A stretch of 64,000 bases of DNA, taken from Meandrina meandrites (lineage: Eukaryota > Cnidaria > Anthozoa > Scleractinia > Meandrinidae). Shown one piece after another: positions 46,555 through 56,714 of this stretch. Both the position numbers and the translations under genes were made by a program. The DNA is taken from the NCBI GenBank assembly GCA_963693305.1, contig OY855908.1:36086305-36150304 (forward strand). Reading direction: 5' to 3'. The notes under the pieces are model-generated. The model was not told where the DNA came from and ran no database searches. It saw only the letters and a program-made list of their open reading frames with translations. Positions within the stretch are counted from its first letter, which is position 1; every line of letters begins with the position of its first letter.

Positions 46555-46846
46555 GGCCGTTTTTATACTAGAGACGCGTTACCCGTCTGGACGAGCTTCG
46601 GCAAAAATTTTGTAATTCGTCCGGTTATCCGTCTCTAGTATAAAGACGGACACAAGACGCGTTACCCGTCCAGATGAGCTACTTTTCGAAATCCGTCGTT
46701 CAAGACGCGTTTCGAAAAGTAGCTCGTCTAGACGGGTAACGCGTCTTGTGCCCGTCTTTATACCAGAGACGGATAACCGGACGAATTACAAAATTTTTGC
46801 CGAAGCTCGTCCAGACGGGTAACGCGTCTCTAGTATAAAAACGGCC
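46555..46846. mobile_element. 292-bp foldback MITE
   Basis: GGCCGTTTTTATACTAGAGACGC is mirrored at the right end. The arms are about 140 bp with a few mismatches, and ATT flanks both sides (46552-46554, 46847-46849). Internal GACGCGTTACCCGTC repeats are mirrored. Confidence 0.8.
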
Positions 46847-47009
46847 ATTGTTACCGCGAATAAATAAATTCTGGCGGGAAATACAAGGTTGCAAACCATG
46901 TTATGGAAGCTAGACAAAAACCACATCGGTAAGTTGTATTAACAATATTTAGAAGTTATACACTTAAATTTTGCTTTTCTTGGATTGAACTGTTGTTATC
47001 CGTGAGCAG

Positions 47010-47480
47010 AGTATTAACCTCGCGCTTAACTATTCTGTCCTACTTGGGTAGTCAGTTCTTTATTGAGCTGTTGTTATCTGTAGGCAGAACATTAACCCCG
47101 CACTAAATTATTCTGTCCTACTTGGGTAGTCAGTTCTTTATTGAACTGTTGTTATCTGTAGGCAGAATATTAACCCCGCGCTTAACTATTCTGTCCTACT
47201 TGGGTAGTCAGTTCTTTATTGAGCTGTTGTTATCTGTAGGCAGAACATTAACCCCGCACTAAATTATTCTGTCCTACTTCGGTAGTCAGTTCTTTATTGG
47301 GCTAGATTGCAGAATACCCGGCCCACTGTTTTGCATCTCATTGAATAACAAAAGTGCCTATTGTGTTACGCCTCGTTCTTAAAGCGTTCCGACATATGTA
47401 AATAAGTGGGCCGGGTATACTGCAATCGCTCCCTTTATTGAACTGTTGTTATCTGTAGGCAGAATATTAACCTCGCGCTA
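47010..47480 (-). repeat. Second minisatellite, ~85-bp unit, related to the 27-kb arrays
   Basis: About five units contain CTGTTGTTATCTGTAGGCAG, AACATTAACC and CTACTTGGGTAGTCAGTTC. The CTGTTGTTATCTG.AGGCAGAA and GGGTAGTCAGT cores match the inverse of the 26.8-28.7 kb unit, while the spacers differ entirely. Confidence 0.8.
47300..47432. mobile_element. 133-bp MITE inside the minisatellite
   Basis: The ends GGCTAGATTGCAGAATACCC and the inverse of GGAGCGATTGCAGTATACCC form a ~27-bp inverted repeat. An 8-bp duplication CTTTATTG flanks it (47292-47299, 47433-47440). The size and 8-bp duplication fit hAT- or Merlin-type MITEs. Confidence 0.8.
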
Positions 47481-47756
47481 ATGTTTTTAACGTAAGACCT
47501 TTTTATGAGCTGCCAGCTAAACTGTTGTAAAACATGAATCTCACGCTTCGATGTTTGTTGTTAATTTTTCGTAGCTAGTTAGTCACCAAAATCAATCTCG
47601 TGCTCCAGCTAATATCTGTTTTTGTTATTCTTTCTCTCCAGGGAAGCCGTTAATATTATAAACTGCCAGAAAGCGTCTGGAAAATATTTTTGATAAAGTT
47701 CGAAAAGGTGTTACCGCCAACACGTAGCTGGTGCTAATCTTGCGAAGTACGTTCTT

Positions 47757-49433
47757 CTTTCAACTTTCAACTTTCAACTTTATTGCTTCCATCACCTATT
47801 ACAATAGATACTAAAAAAATCGCCTTATATTACTAATTGGTTTATACAAAACAAGTGATGAGGGAGTCTATAGAAAAGCAAAAAATGCTTGAAATTATAG
47901 ATCCCTAATTAGACATTTATCAACTGTGATTTACAATTTTGTACTAAATTTAATGGTATTATAGTTGGAGGTATAACTGATATAAATTATTAAACTTGAA
48001 ATTACTTAAATTATCCTATCAAAATTATCAACGAAGCAATAAGTATCAAAGCTTATTTTATAAAAGGGATATTTTGCCACTGCTGCCATCTTTGTCTATT
48101 ATAGATCTTTTTATGTTATTCTTAAATATGTTAAAAGATTTGATTTTCCGTGTTTTGTTGTCTAATACAATTCCATGTTTTTGGACCTTGAAAGGCTAAG
48201 GAGTATTGGCCAAGTGTAGTTGATTTACGTGGAAGATGACAGTCATCTGCGTGTCGTGTACCATAACTATGTATTTGATAATTAGCTGAAAAGATGTCTG
48301 ACAAATTTTTTGGAAGTTGATTATTGTAAAATTTGTACATTAATAAGGAAATTTCCAGCTTATTTAACTCTTCTACTTTTAATATATTTAGTTCATTAAA
48401 GACATTTTCTGTACTCTCTCTATACTTAATTTTAGCTATAGCCCTGACTGCTCTTTTCTGAAGTATTACTATTCTAGATAATCTTGTAGGATAATTGTTG
48501 GCCCATATGACATTACAGTAATGTATGTAAGGGTAAACAAGAGTGTAATACAAGGTATTACAGTATGTACATTTCAAAGGAGTGGACTCAGAAATGTCAG
48601 ACATAATATGTGGTGTTCCACAGGGTTCAGTTCTTGGACCACTTTAAACATAATTCCAATATTTTTTGATATTTTACTTGTTATCAAGCTGATATGAGGT
48701 TTCCATGTTAGGTTTTCATCTATAACTGTGCCAAGAAACTTACATTCTCTGACTCTGTCAATGACGTTCTCGTCTATCATTAAATTTATAGTGTCATTCA
48801 TAATGTTTTTTCTGTTTGAAAATAACATATATGTTGTTTTAGAAATATTTAAAGATAACTTATTTGCTTTGAACCATAGAGAAAGTTTAGTTAACTCACT
48901 ATTTGCTATTGAAAGTAACTGGTTAAGATATTTATTTTTGTAAAATATGTTAGTGTCATCAGCAAATAATGTAAAGGAAAACACATTTGAGGAAGCACTT
49001 ATGTCATTGATGTAGATCAAGAATAGAAGTGGTCCAAGAACTGAACCCTGTGGAACACCACATATTATGTCTGACATTTCTGAGTCCACTCCTTTGAAAT
49101 GTACATACTGTTTTCTGTTAGATAGGTAGTTCTTAAACCATAAGTGTGGTATACCTCTGATTCCATAATGTTCAAGTTTGTTCAATAGGATTTTGTGGTT
49201 AACTGTATCAAAGGCTTTTGCGAGATCTAAAAAGATACCTATAGAGTATTCGCCATTGTCAATTGCAGAATGTATTTTTTCTACAAAATCTAAAATTGCC
49301 ATTGCAGTAAAGTGTTTTTGCCTAAAGCCATACTGGTTTTTGTTTAAGATATTAAGTTCAGTTAAATAATCTATAAGTCGATTGTATACAACTTTCTCTA
49401 AAATCTTAGAAAATGCAGGTAAATAATAAGCCA
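47757..49433 (-). pseudogene. Truncated non-LTR retrotransposon (LINE) reverse transcriptase
   Basis: Minus-strand coding runs from LPAFSKILEKVVYNRL, through FLDLAKAFDTVNH and GVPQGSVLGPLLFLIYINDI to FADDTNIFY (the catalytic FADD), KCKFLG-like REC.KFLGTVIDE, and then after a rearrangement YPYIHYCNVIWANNYPTR, LQKRAVRAI and HSYGTRHADDCHLPR. It ends in a 3' tail with repeated TTGAAAG words (47757-47785 inverse). The 5' part (endonuclease and first RT motifs) is missing. An 84-bp inverted patch breaks the frame. It belongs to the CR1/Jockey-like LINE world; the exact clade is not assignable by eye. Confidence 0.85.
48561..48644 (+). repeat. 84-bp inverted copy of the LINE GVPQG region
   Basis: It is a perfect inverse copy of 49027-49110, so the catalytic GVPQGSVLGPL segment appears once on each strand. 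It replaces the expected RT segment between GIMFKV and TLYYTLVYPY. Confidence 0.9.
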
Positions 49434-50030
49434 TGGGTAGATTCAATCTACCCTTAGCCTAATTTGCATAAATTTTTTTCGAGGGCAAAGCTCGTCATGT
49501 GAATGCGGAGGGAACCAGTTTGTGCTGATAAATGGAGGGGAAAAGAAATAGTTTACTTGCCACATTTTCCCCGCAGGTCAACACAAAAACATCACTTCAC
49601 GCACACTTCAAATGCAAATCGTTTTAAAATTTTTCAGCACGTGGACCTGCCTGATTATTTGATGTTTGCACAAGACGACCGTGCCGAGAAATGTACAAGG
49701 ATGCCAGAAGCACGTGCAGAGCTATTGTAATAATAATTACACCTTTTGTTTTCTTCAAAATGTCTCTGACTTGTCGCCACAATTTTGTTTTTTTTTTGTC
49801 AAAAATGTTATGACATTTAAAACTTGTCCGCTAGTGCGAATCGGCCCTAAGAGAATAATCGCTAATTGTTGTTTTGAATCGCTTACTGTGGAACTCTTCG
49901 ATCTTAACTTGTTTACTGAAAGTAGTGAAATTAAAAATATTTAAAACTACGTTAAAAGGCAAAAGGCGTGCGCCATGCAATTTTAAAATTAGCATGTGTA
50001 AATTTCCTGATATAAAAAACCACAAGGATG

Positions 50031-50180
<150 letters not shown>

Positions 50181-50229
50181 AAGAACATCCTTGTGGTGAT
50201 GTTGTATCCAGAAAAAGTTCTAAATCAAT

Positions 50230-50278
50230 CAAATACTGGAAAATTTTGACTTTGCCAAAGTCAAAATTTTCCAGTATT

Positions 50279-50280
<2 letters not shown>
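50230..50280. repeat. Perfect 24-bp-arm hairpin beside (AT)n
   Basis: The left arm CAAATACTGGAAAATTTTGA plus CTTT is exactly mirrored, with only GCC as the loop. It abuts the second AT tract directly. Confidence 0.9.

Positions 50281-50350
<70 letters not shown>
50281..50350 (+). repeat. Second (AT)n tract
   Basis: About 70 bp of uninterrupted AT dinucleotide. Confidence 0.95.
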
Positions 50351-50352
<2 letters not shown>

Positions 50353-50806
50353 GACTGGATTTGCATAAACATACCTGCCAAGAGCTCCGAAATGTTGGGT
50401 TGGGCCCACTTCCCCAGGCCACCCCCCCTGGTCAGCCCATTGCAACTTGAGGAGCACAGCTGGACCTCTGCTCCTTTAGGGGGTGGCCCTCTGTCCAATG
50501 GCTGTGATTCCACTGAGAAAAGCAGCTCAGCCCACAGTCAACAATCAACACTAGAACATGCAAGATTCACAAAGAAAAACACTCAGTGTACCAAAATCTA
50601 ACCCCACCCCTCCCCCCTTGCTTTTCAAAGCTAGCCGCCAGCCAACCACCAGCTGGTAGCCCTGTCCCTGGGTCAGGTCTGGGCATCAGTCTTGACGCGT
50701 ACCCCCCTCAAGTTTTGGCCAGCGCTGGAGGTCCAGTGCGGCCTCCGGCCGCACTGGACCGAAAAGTCTGCGGGCATATTTTTCAAAATCCACTCAGATA
50801 TATATA
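50350..50806. mobile_element. GC-rich insertion with short inverted ends in the AT tract
   Basis: ATATATCTGACTGGATTTGC on the left and the inverse of ATATATCTGAGTGGATTTTG on the right bracket about 430 bp that is much more GC-rich than the surroundings. There is an internal perfect palindrome near 50735-50757 (CAGTGCGGCC/GGCCGCACTG). Frames inside are not gene-like. Confidence 0.5.
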
Positions 50807-51691
50807 TTTTTTTTTATCTCGCGATTATTGGGTTAGATCAATTACAAGTTTCTCAGATCAAATCGAAACATAAAAAGTGGTGATAGTATAATACGTGTTG
50901 TTGTGTTGTGGAACTGATTCATAACACGCGTGCAGAGCCAGTGTCTTGAAAATTTTGTTTGGCGGCGTTCTCGTTAGCTCTCTGTAAATTGCTTGGCGGA
51001 TGGCGGATGGCGGATGGCGGATGGCGGATGGCGGATGGTGAAATGCGGATGAAAAAATGCGGATACTAAGGAAATTAAAAAAAAATCAATCAATGTCCCC
51101 CTCCCCCCCTCTCCCCGATAAATAAATAAATAATAAAATGCTGATGAAAGAAAATTAATTTACGGTGTTCTCTTACAGTCGATTTTCTAGATTTTAGGCA
51201 AGAATATTCAAATCAGATTTCGATCATCACGGCAAGATAATACACGGTTGTTTCTTCTAATGGCTGACGGTGAAAATATTTGCGGTAAAGATTTTATCAA
51301 CGGATAGACTTTATACGCACTATGGTTATGTTTGACTTTTGTTCTATGTTAACTGCGCTTGGAAATAGCCAGAACAAATTTATCTTACCACTTTGCCCGA
51401 CCCAAAAGAGGAATAAACGGACCGAAAAAATAAAAGTTTATTTTAAACTAAGCATGATCAAGTGAATCATTTTTTCCCCGTATATTGTCTACAAACTGCT
51501 CTAGAGGTAAGCTAAGCCTTCAATGGCTCCGGAGCAATAACATCATTGAAAGTAAGATTTATCTCGGCAATAGGCGGAAGAAATTGGTCACGGCTATGAC
51601 GAAACTGCTGCTCTCGCAAGTTTATAACGTACATTTGACTAAAAAACTAAAAATAATCTCTTAATAACAAATGCAAATTGATAAGTATGTA

Positions 51692-52977
51692 CAGAAGTCC
51701 ATAACTAGAAGTCTACATCTGGTATTGGGGCGCGTGCTATGTCTTTCGCGTGTAGGCTATTTTCAGAAACTGATGTCTCGCGAGAAAATGACGTAACCCA
51801 CTATTTCGACACGATTGGAGTTCTAAGTTGCGGCCGAATATTTTGGAAAGTGGCAGGGGAAATAAATCAAATCACATCAAAACACTTGACAGGCCATTCT
51901 TTTTAATTCTCACATTTCGACAGAAGTAGTATCGTAGATAGTGATTTCAAACGTCTGTTCAGTGGCATTTGAAGGCGAGTGAAAAAGCAACCCGTCGCCG
52001 GGTTTCCGTAGACAAACTCGCAAAACAAACAGGTCGACTTTTTATAATTTACGAGAGAATTTATGAACAGAAGTTCCCCAAACTTGTAGTAGTTAAGTGT
52101 GTCTTTACTTTGTACAGCATATCCTCGTGTTAAAATACTGAACAACATACACAACACAATAGCTGCACACTGCGAAGTGCCCGAGAAGCACAACTTAAAT
52201 TAAACTTTTGACGGATGTGAATGAAATCATCATTGTTCGATGAATTAAACTCGTATTTCTATTCATATTAAAACAAGTACATTAACTTAGTCAGTCTTTT
52301 GTTTTCATGCCGTCCTTATAATTCCAAAAACATGCGAAACTCGCCAAACTTGTCGTTTTCTCTGAATGTTGTTCTCAAACGAATCAAACTTCATTCTGTT
52401 CATTCCGCGCTCGATGTTGAGCGCTTCAGGGACCACGGTTTTGTTTTTCAAAATAGCAACAAACCTGTGCCAAAATGCACTTGCTCTCTTAATGCCTGTC
52501 TTCATCTTGAGAGTACCATTAATCTTTAGTGTCTTCGCATTTTGAATTTGACTCGGAATTAGTCTATCTTGCCCGCTGCCATTCCGTATTCATACTCCAA
52601 AACACTGAGGTCCTCTCGCTTATTTGGATGCTCCGAATTTTTACAACTTCGATGCTATCGTCATCGATGAAAGATGGCCTGATGATTCTTGTCCGGACGA
52701 TTTAATCCTCACAAAACGGAAAATACGATGACCAACAAACAGAAATTTCGTAATGCCGTTCGCTCGAGTTCACTCGTCCTCTGCAGTTCTGCTTTTCTTC
52801 AAAAATTTGTTCAACCAATCAAAGGCGCGAATTAAAAAATACTTCAATGTGATTGGCTACTTGTTGGCGGCAAAGCCGTTCTAAAAATAGCCTTCACGCG
52901 AGGAGCGCGAGGTACACGCGAAAGACATATCTCAAAGCCTATTACCAGAGATGTAGACTTCTAGTTATGGACTTCTG
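51692..52977. mobile_element. 1286-bp element, 29-bp perfect inverted ends, 7-bp duplication
   Basis: The ends start CAGAAGTCCATAACTAGAAG and agree for 29 bp. GTATGTA flanks both sides (51685-51691, 52978-52984). Subterminal sequence (GTCTTTCGCGTGTA) is also mirrored. The frames inside (about 52299-52529 + and 51903-52193 -) are unrecognised. CA ends and 7-bp duplication resemble those at 44191-45183. Confidence 0.8.
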
Positions 52978-53519
52978 GTATGTATTAATTTGATCCCCAT
53001 TGGGATGCCGCCTGTACTCTAATATGGCCGAGAGAAATAAGCGTGATTATCCGGCCTTCCTAAAGGGGAAGGGGGAAGGTTATCTTTCGCTCCTCCTTTC
53101 CCCACTCCTTTCCCTAAGAAATGCCTGACACTCACGCTGGAGGAGTCTGTGATGTCGTGCGCAACCCATTCCCGTACAAATAATGTGCTTGTATAAGCAA
53201 CTTAAACGGGAACTTTTAATTTACCTCAAATAAAGTAATAAAGTGATGAAAGTTCCAAAGCATAGGCGAAGGAAGTAAGGAGGGATACTGAGGATTAGGG
53301 GCTTAATTAACTCTGATAATAACCATTCCTGTAGGTAAGGCAGCCCCCAAACCTAAAATCGGGTGATATGCCTTAAAACTGTTCCGGATAAAGGGTTACT
53401 ATCCAGTTACTTTCTTTGCTTTCCACGTGAATAAAACCAACAATTTAAAAGGTACAGGCAAATTTAGGGTAACCACAACAGAATTTGTAACTTCTATTAA
53501 CGTAAGGATAATACATATA

Positions 53520-53717
53520 TCAAACTGTCATTAAATAAATAACTATCAGAGTGTAGGCGACGGATTCTTCAGATTCGGCAGATTTCCACGCCGTGACACG
53601 CTTCAATAAATTCAGGATCTTCAACCCGGCCTCACTGGTAGGCTGTTCAGGTTCGGTTGTGTTAAAAACAAAACTGTAGCTGTTACAAACGTCCATAAAA
53701 TTTCGATTCGAACACAT
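53520..53717 (-). CDS. Hypothetical small ORF, duplicated at 58292
   Basis: A 65-codon ATG-started frame (MCSNRNFMDVCNSYSFVFNT) inside the transposon-derived part of unit A. Unit B (58292-58489) has the same frame with a few changes. No family was recognised. Conservation is expected from the recent duplication and does not prove coding. Confidence 0.2.
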   Translation of the reverse strand: MCSNRNFMDVCNSYSFVFNTTEPEQPTSEAGLKILNLLKRVTAWKSAESEESVAYTLIVIYLMTV

Positions 53718-53862
53718 TTCTGACTTATTTTAACTTAAAATACCAATCAAAAGATATTCCTGATATAAAATATTGTTTCTGTTTTTTCATTTCATCTGTA
53801 AAATTTTTGCGGCCTTTGAAGGGGTTTGCTGCTAAGAAGGTGTGGTTCTATTTTTAATGGCT

Positions 53863-54096
53863 CTAATTTCCTTGGCAATCCGGTTTTAGCGGACTGTCAA
53901 TTTTGCGATTTTTTCGGTTTCTTTTTATAACATTTTCTTTACTTTTCACAAATTTTAAAAGTGCAAATTTAATAGTTGTTTTGTAATTTGGCAGCCGTGC
54001 TTTTAACTGCGGTACATGCGAATTAAGCACTCCTTGCAGTTTTCTAAATATGTTTATTTCTTGTGTTCGATCTTTGTTAGCTTTCACTATATCCAT
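53863..54096 (-). CDS. Hypothetical lysine-rich ORF, duplicated at 58635
   Basis: A 77-codon ATG-started frame (MDIVKANKDRTQEINIFRKL) with a basic tail (KRNRKNRK). The identical protein is encoded at 58635-58868. It could be a fragment of the element's own protein. No domain was recognised. Confidence 0.2.
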   Translation of the reverse strand: MDIVKANKDRTQEINIFRKLQGVLNSHVPQLKARLPNYKTTIKFALLKFVKSKENVIKRNRKNRKIDSPLKPDCQGN

Positions 54097-55082
54097 TAAA
54101 TGAATTCTGTATCAGAGCAAAAGCTATAAAACGCCCATACCTTACATATACGAAGGTCTGGTTATTGAGTTGGTGGAGTGGACCAGCATTTTCACTCACT
54201 TGCACATAACAAAAAGGTTAACAAAAATTGCCTGAAATTAAAAAAGGTTGAGTTCAGTAACTATGAATTCATTTCCTTTTCCAAACAAAGGTTCCAAGCC
54301 AAGCTATCGGACGGCTCCATGGATCTCAGTTGCGTTCATTTATGTTCATTCACTCGTGCTAGCCTTTGAATGATTGGTGCTTTTTCGATGTGGTAAAAAT
54401 AGAACGGACCGGCCGATGAAAAAGGAAAGTCGAGTATCTCTTCTTTGATGAACGTCTTCCCCATTTTATTTGGATCCGATGTAAATGAAGAAAAGAAGTA
54501 CGACTTCTTCCGGACTAAATTCGATTAAATCGGCTTTTTCCTTCTTTGAAGAACAAGGGCTGAAGGAGAACACCGCAAATTAATTTCATCCTCATTTTAT
54601 TATTTATTTATGGAGGCGTAGGCATTGATTTATTTTATTAATATTTTCTTAGTATCCGCATTTTACTATCCGCATTTTTCCATCCGCCATCCGCCATCCG
54701 CCACCATCCGGCCATTATTTTACAGAGACCCATTTTGCATGCTTTTAATTTGTGCAGTTTGTTGGCTTCCAAATTTAATTTAAGAAAATAACAAGTTCAG
54801 TTTTCAAATATACAAGTAACTACAAAACTATTTTAAAGTCGTGCTTCAAAGAACGAGTCTAAAGTGTTAATTGAGGCAGATAACAGCTATTTTGAAAGAA
54901 TGAATACTACAAAAAGTATAGAGTTTACAAGAACTACAAAATAACGAACTGTAAAGCCAGTGTCCGAAGAACGAGTTCAAAGCCGTTCTTTGTCGTTTCT
55001 AAATGTACATTGACACTTCCTATGAACGTCAAAAAATTACACAGAAAGTTTATAATGAAACTACTAAACCAAAATAGAGTTA

Positions 55083-55253
55083 AGTCGCGTTCAGACACAG
55101 AAAATCAAAGTACCCAAGTACCCATAAGTGCTCGAGTACAAGGTCGAGACCTGAATTATGGTGCGGGTGCTTGAAAAGATAGTAGGTTCACATAAGTGCC
55201 CAGCGAGAATCGTGCTCGGGCACCTTGCCCGGGCACCAAGTGTGAACGCAGCC
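55083..55253. mobile_element. 171-bp Harbinger-like MITE in unit A
   Basis: AGTCGCGTTCAGACAC at the left and the inverse of GGCTGCGTTCACAC at the right. Copy C lacks it (GAGTTAGTGTCC near 41230). TTA precedes it, and the right flank is TTT here but TTA in unit B. Confidence 0.75.
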
Positions 55254-55748
55254 TTTGTGTCCAAAAAACGGTTAAAAACCGTTCGGTGCAAATGTTTTGA
55301 ATCAAATACTGGGGAAGCAGTTTTGAAGAAGTATCATCATCTTAGAGAAAGATCTTACTTGATCTTCCTGTTTTTAATTCGACGCTGTATAACTAAAGAG
55401 TTTGTATTTATGTACCAGTTCATGCTATTCTAAACCTTTTTCGTTCGCAAGTGTTTTATAAATACTGGAGAGCTAGCGCTGTGCCCTGTAATATAAAAGT
55501 TCTTGACTAAAACGAACTTGTGGTTTCTCCCTTCTTTGTTTAAGTAAATTTGTAACCATTTAGTGCATAATTACAGATGCCGTTTTGGGTGAAATTATTC
55601 GTTTCTAGCATTTTAAAATAAACACTATTAACCACACATCTTTTTGGCCATTTCGAGATATAACCCGCTAAGCCTGCTAGTACTAGTGGAGACTTGATTT
55701 AAATTGACTGTTTTTTTAATGTGAATATGTTAATTACCAAAAAAGCGC

Positions 55749-56714
55749 TCAGAAACATCTAAGGAGATACTTTAGTTCTTGGCGATATTTTCCACTGAAA
55801 ATAAAACAGATGCAAGGATTTATAGCACAATTTGCTATAGCTATAAAATAGGCAGCATAATGGAAGTGTTGGAAACCACAACGCCATTTGTCGGTTAAAC
55901 GGAAAATCAGAATCGACCCGATACTGTTGGGCAGCCAGCATAGTGTAAACCCTAACACAATAGCAATGGCCATCTTCAGCACATTTCGCTCCCTTTTCTC
56001 GCGTTGCTGTCTCGCGTTGGCCGATTGCTCGCCTGGAATCGTCTGTGAATTGAGTTTTGAATACATGATAGTGTAAAGTATGGCTATCATTACTGTAGGG
56101 GTGCAAAAGAACACAATAATTATTGCTAACGTGTAATTTTCAAAAGATGAGGACTCTCCAAATGCTTCATTCCACTTCTCTTCACACGTCAGCATTCCTG
56201 GATGTTCAGCAAGCTTCATGGCAAAAAGAACTGGCGACCGGGTAGCCATGGCGACGATCCAAGTGGCGAGAATGAAGAACGGGCACAGCTTTGAACTGAT
56301 GACTGGGGAACGGAGGGGAAATACCACAGCTCCAAATCGATCCACTGCTATCAGAACCAGGCTCTGAATAGACACAGTCATCGAGACACGTTCTAAGAAG
56401 TTACACAGCTTACATAAAGCCTGACCAAGAGGGCTACTGATCAGCCAGGAGCCAACGTACAACCCTGTTAGAGCGCGAGAGAACAGGAAAATCGGATACA
56501 GCAGATCGGACATGGCCATGTTTACGATTAAAAAGTTGATCGGTGTTCTCATGGTCTTCGTCTTGTAGACAATTATTCCGATGAAGATGTTTCCAGCCAG
56601 CGAAACAACAAAGATCAGGCAGTAAGCGACGGTTGATCCGATTTTTTCTGCTGTAGGATTGATGCAACTCAATGGCTGTGTTCCATTTGTCGTTGTGTTC
56701 ACGTTTGCAGACAT
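55749..56714 (-). CDS. Class A GPCR, neuropeptide-receptor-like, copy A
   Basis: A 321-residue intronless receptor, intact. DRF after TM3, ALCKL/LTCEEKW cysteines, CWLP, and NPCICFIFS in TM7. It differs from copy B (60533) at seven residues, three of them clustered in ECL3 (RLTDKWRCG against RLPDKLPCG), one in the N terminus, one near TM2-ECL1, one in the third loop (SKLNSQ/SKLKSQ) and one in the tail (RQELK/RQALK). It lies in tandem unit A with its own 5' and 3' flanks. The ligand is unknown. Confidence 0.92.
   Translation of the reverse strand: MSANVNTTTNGTQPLSCINPTAEKIGSTVAYCLIFVVSLAGNIFIGIIVYKTKTMRTPINFLIVNMAMSDLLYPIFLFSRALTGLYVGSWLISSPLGQALCKLCNFLERVSMTVSIQSLVLIAVDRFGAVVFPLRSPVISSKLCPFFILATWIVAMATRSPVLFAMKLAEHPGMLTCEEKWNEAFGESSSFENYTLAIIIVFFCTPTVMIAILYTIMYSKLNSQTIPGEQSANARQQREKRERNVLKMAIAIVLGFTLCWLPNSIGSILIFRLTDKWRCGFQHFHYAAYFIAIANCAINPCICFIFSGKYRQELKYLLRCF

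Larger units (their letters stand above)
43992..49847. mobile_element. 5.86-kb composite TIR element, Harbinger-like ends
   Basis: The ends are GGGCCGATTCGCACTAGCGG and its exact inverse, with TAA duplicated on both sides (43989-43991 and 49848-49850). The inverted repeats run about 400 bp once nested insertions are removed. The matching uninterrupted site is CTTAATAGAACAACCGC at 57301 and near 62198. A 3-bp TWA-type duplication and GG-type ends suggest PIF/Harbinger (family knowledge). No transposase is visible inside; it holds several nested elements listed separately. Confidence 0.8.
50979..54729. mobile_element. ~3.7-kb element with GGATGGC-repeat inverted ends
   Basis: The left end (TCTCTGTAAATT, then (GGATGGC)n, AAATGCGGATACTAAG, and about 90 bp more) is repeated inverted at about 54540-54729. 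The right end also persists at about 59310-59500 in the tandem copy. It contains a nested element at 51692-52977. No transposase was recognised. A target duplication is not clear. Confidence 0.65.

Noticed and set aside
50586..50873. 95-codon frame in the GC-rich insert
   Set aside because: Proline-rich by composition, ends in repeat DNA, no domain.
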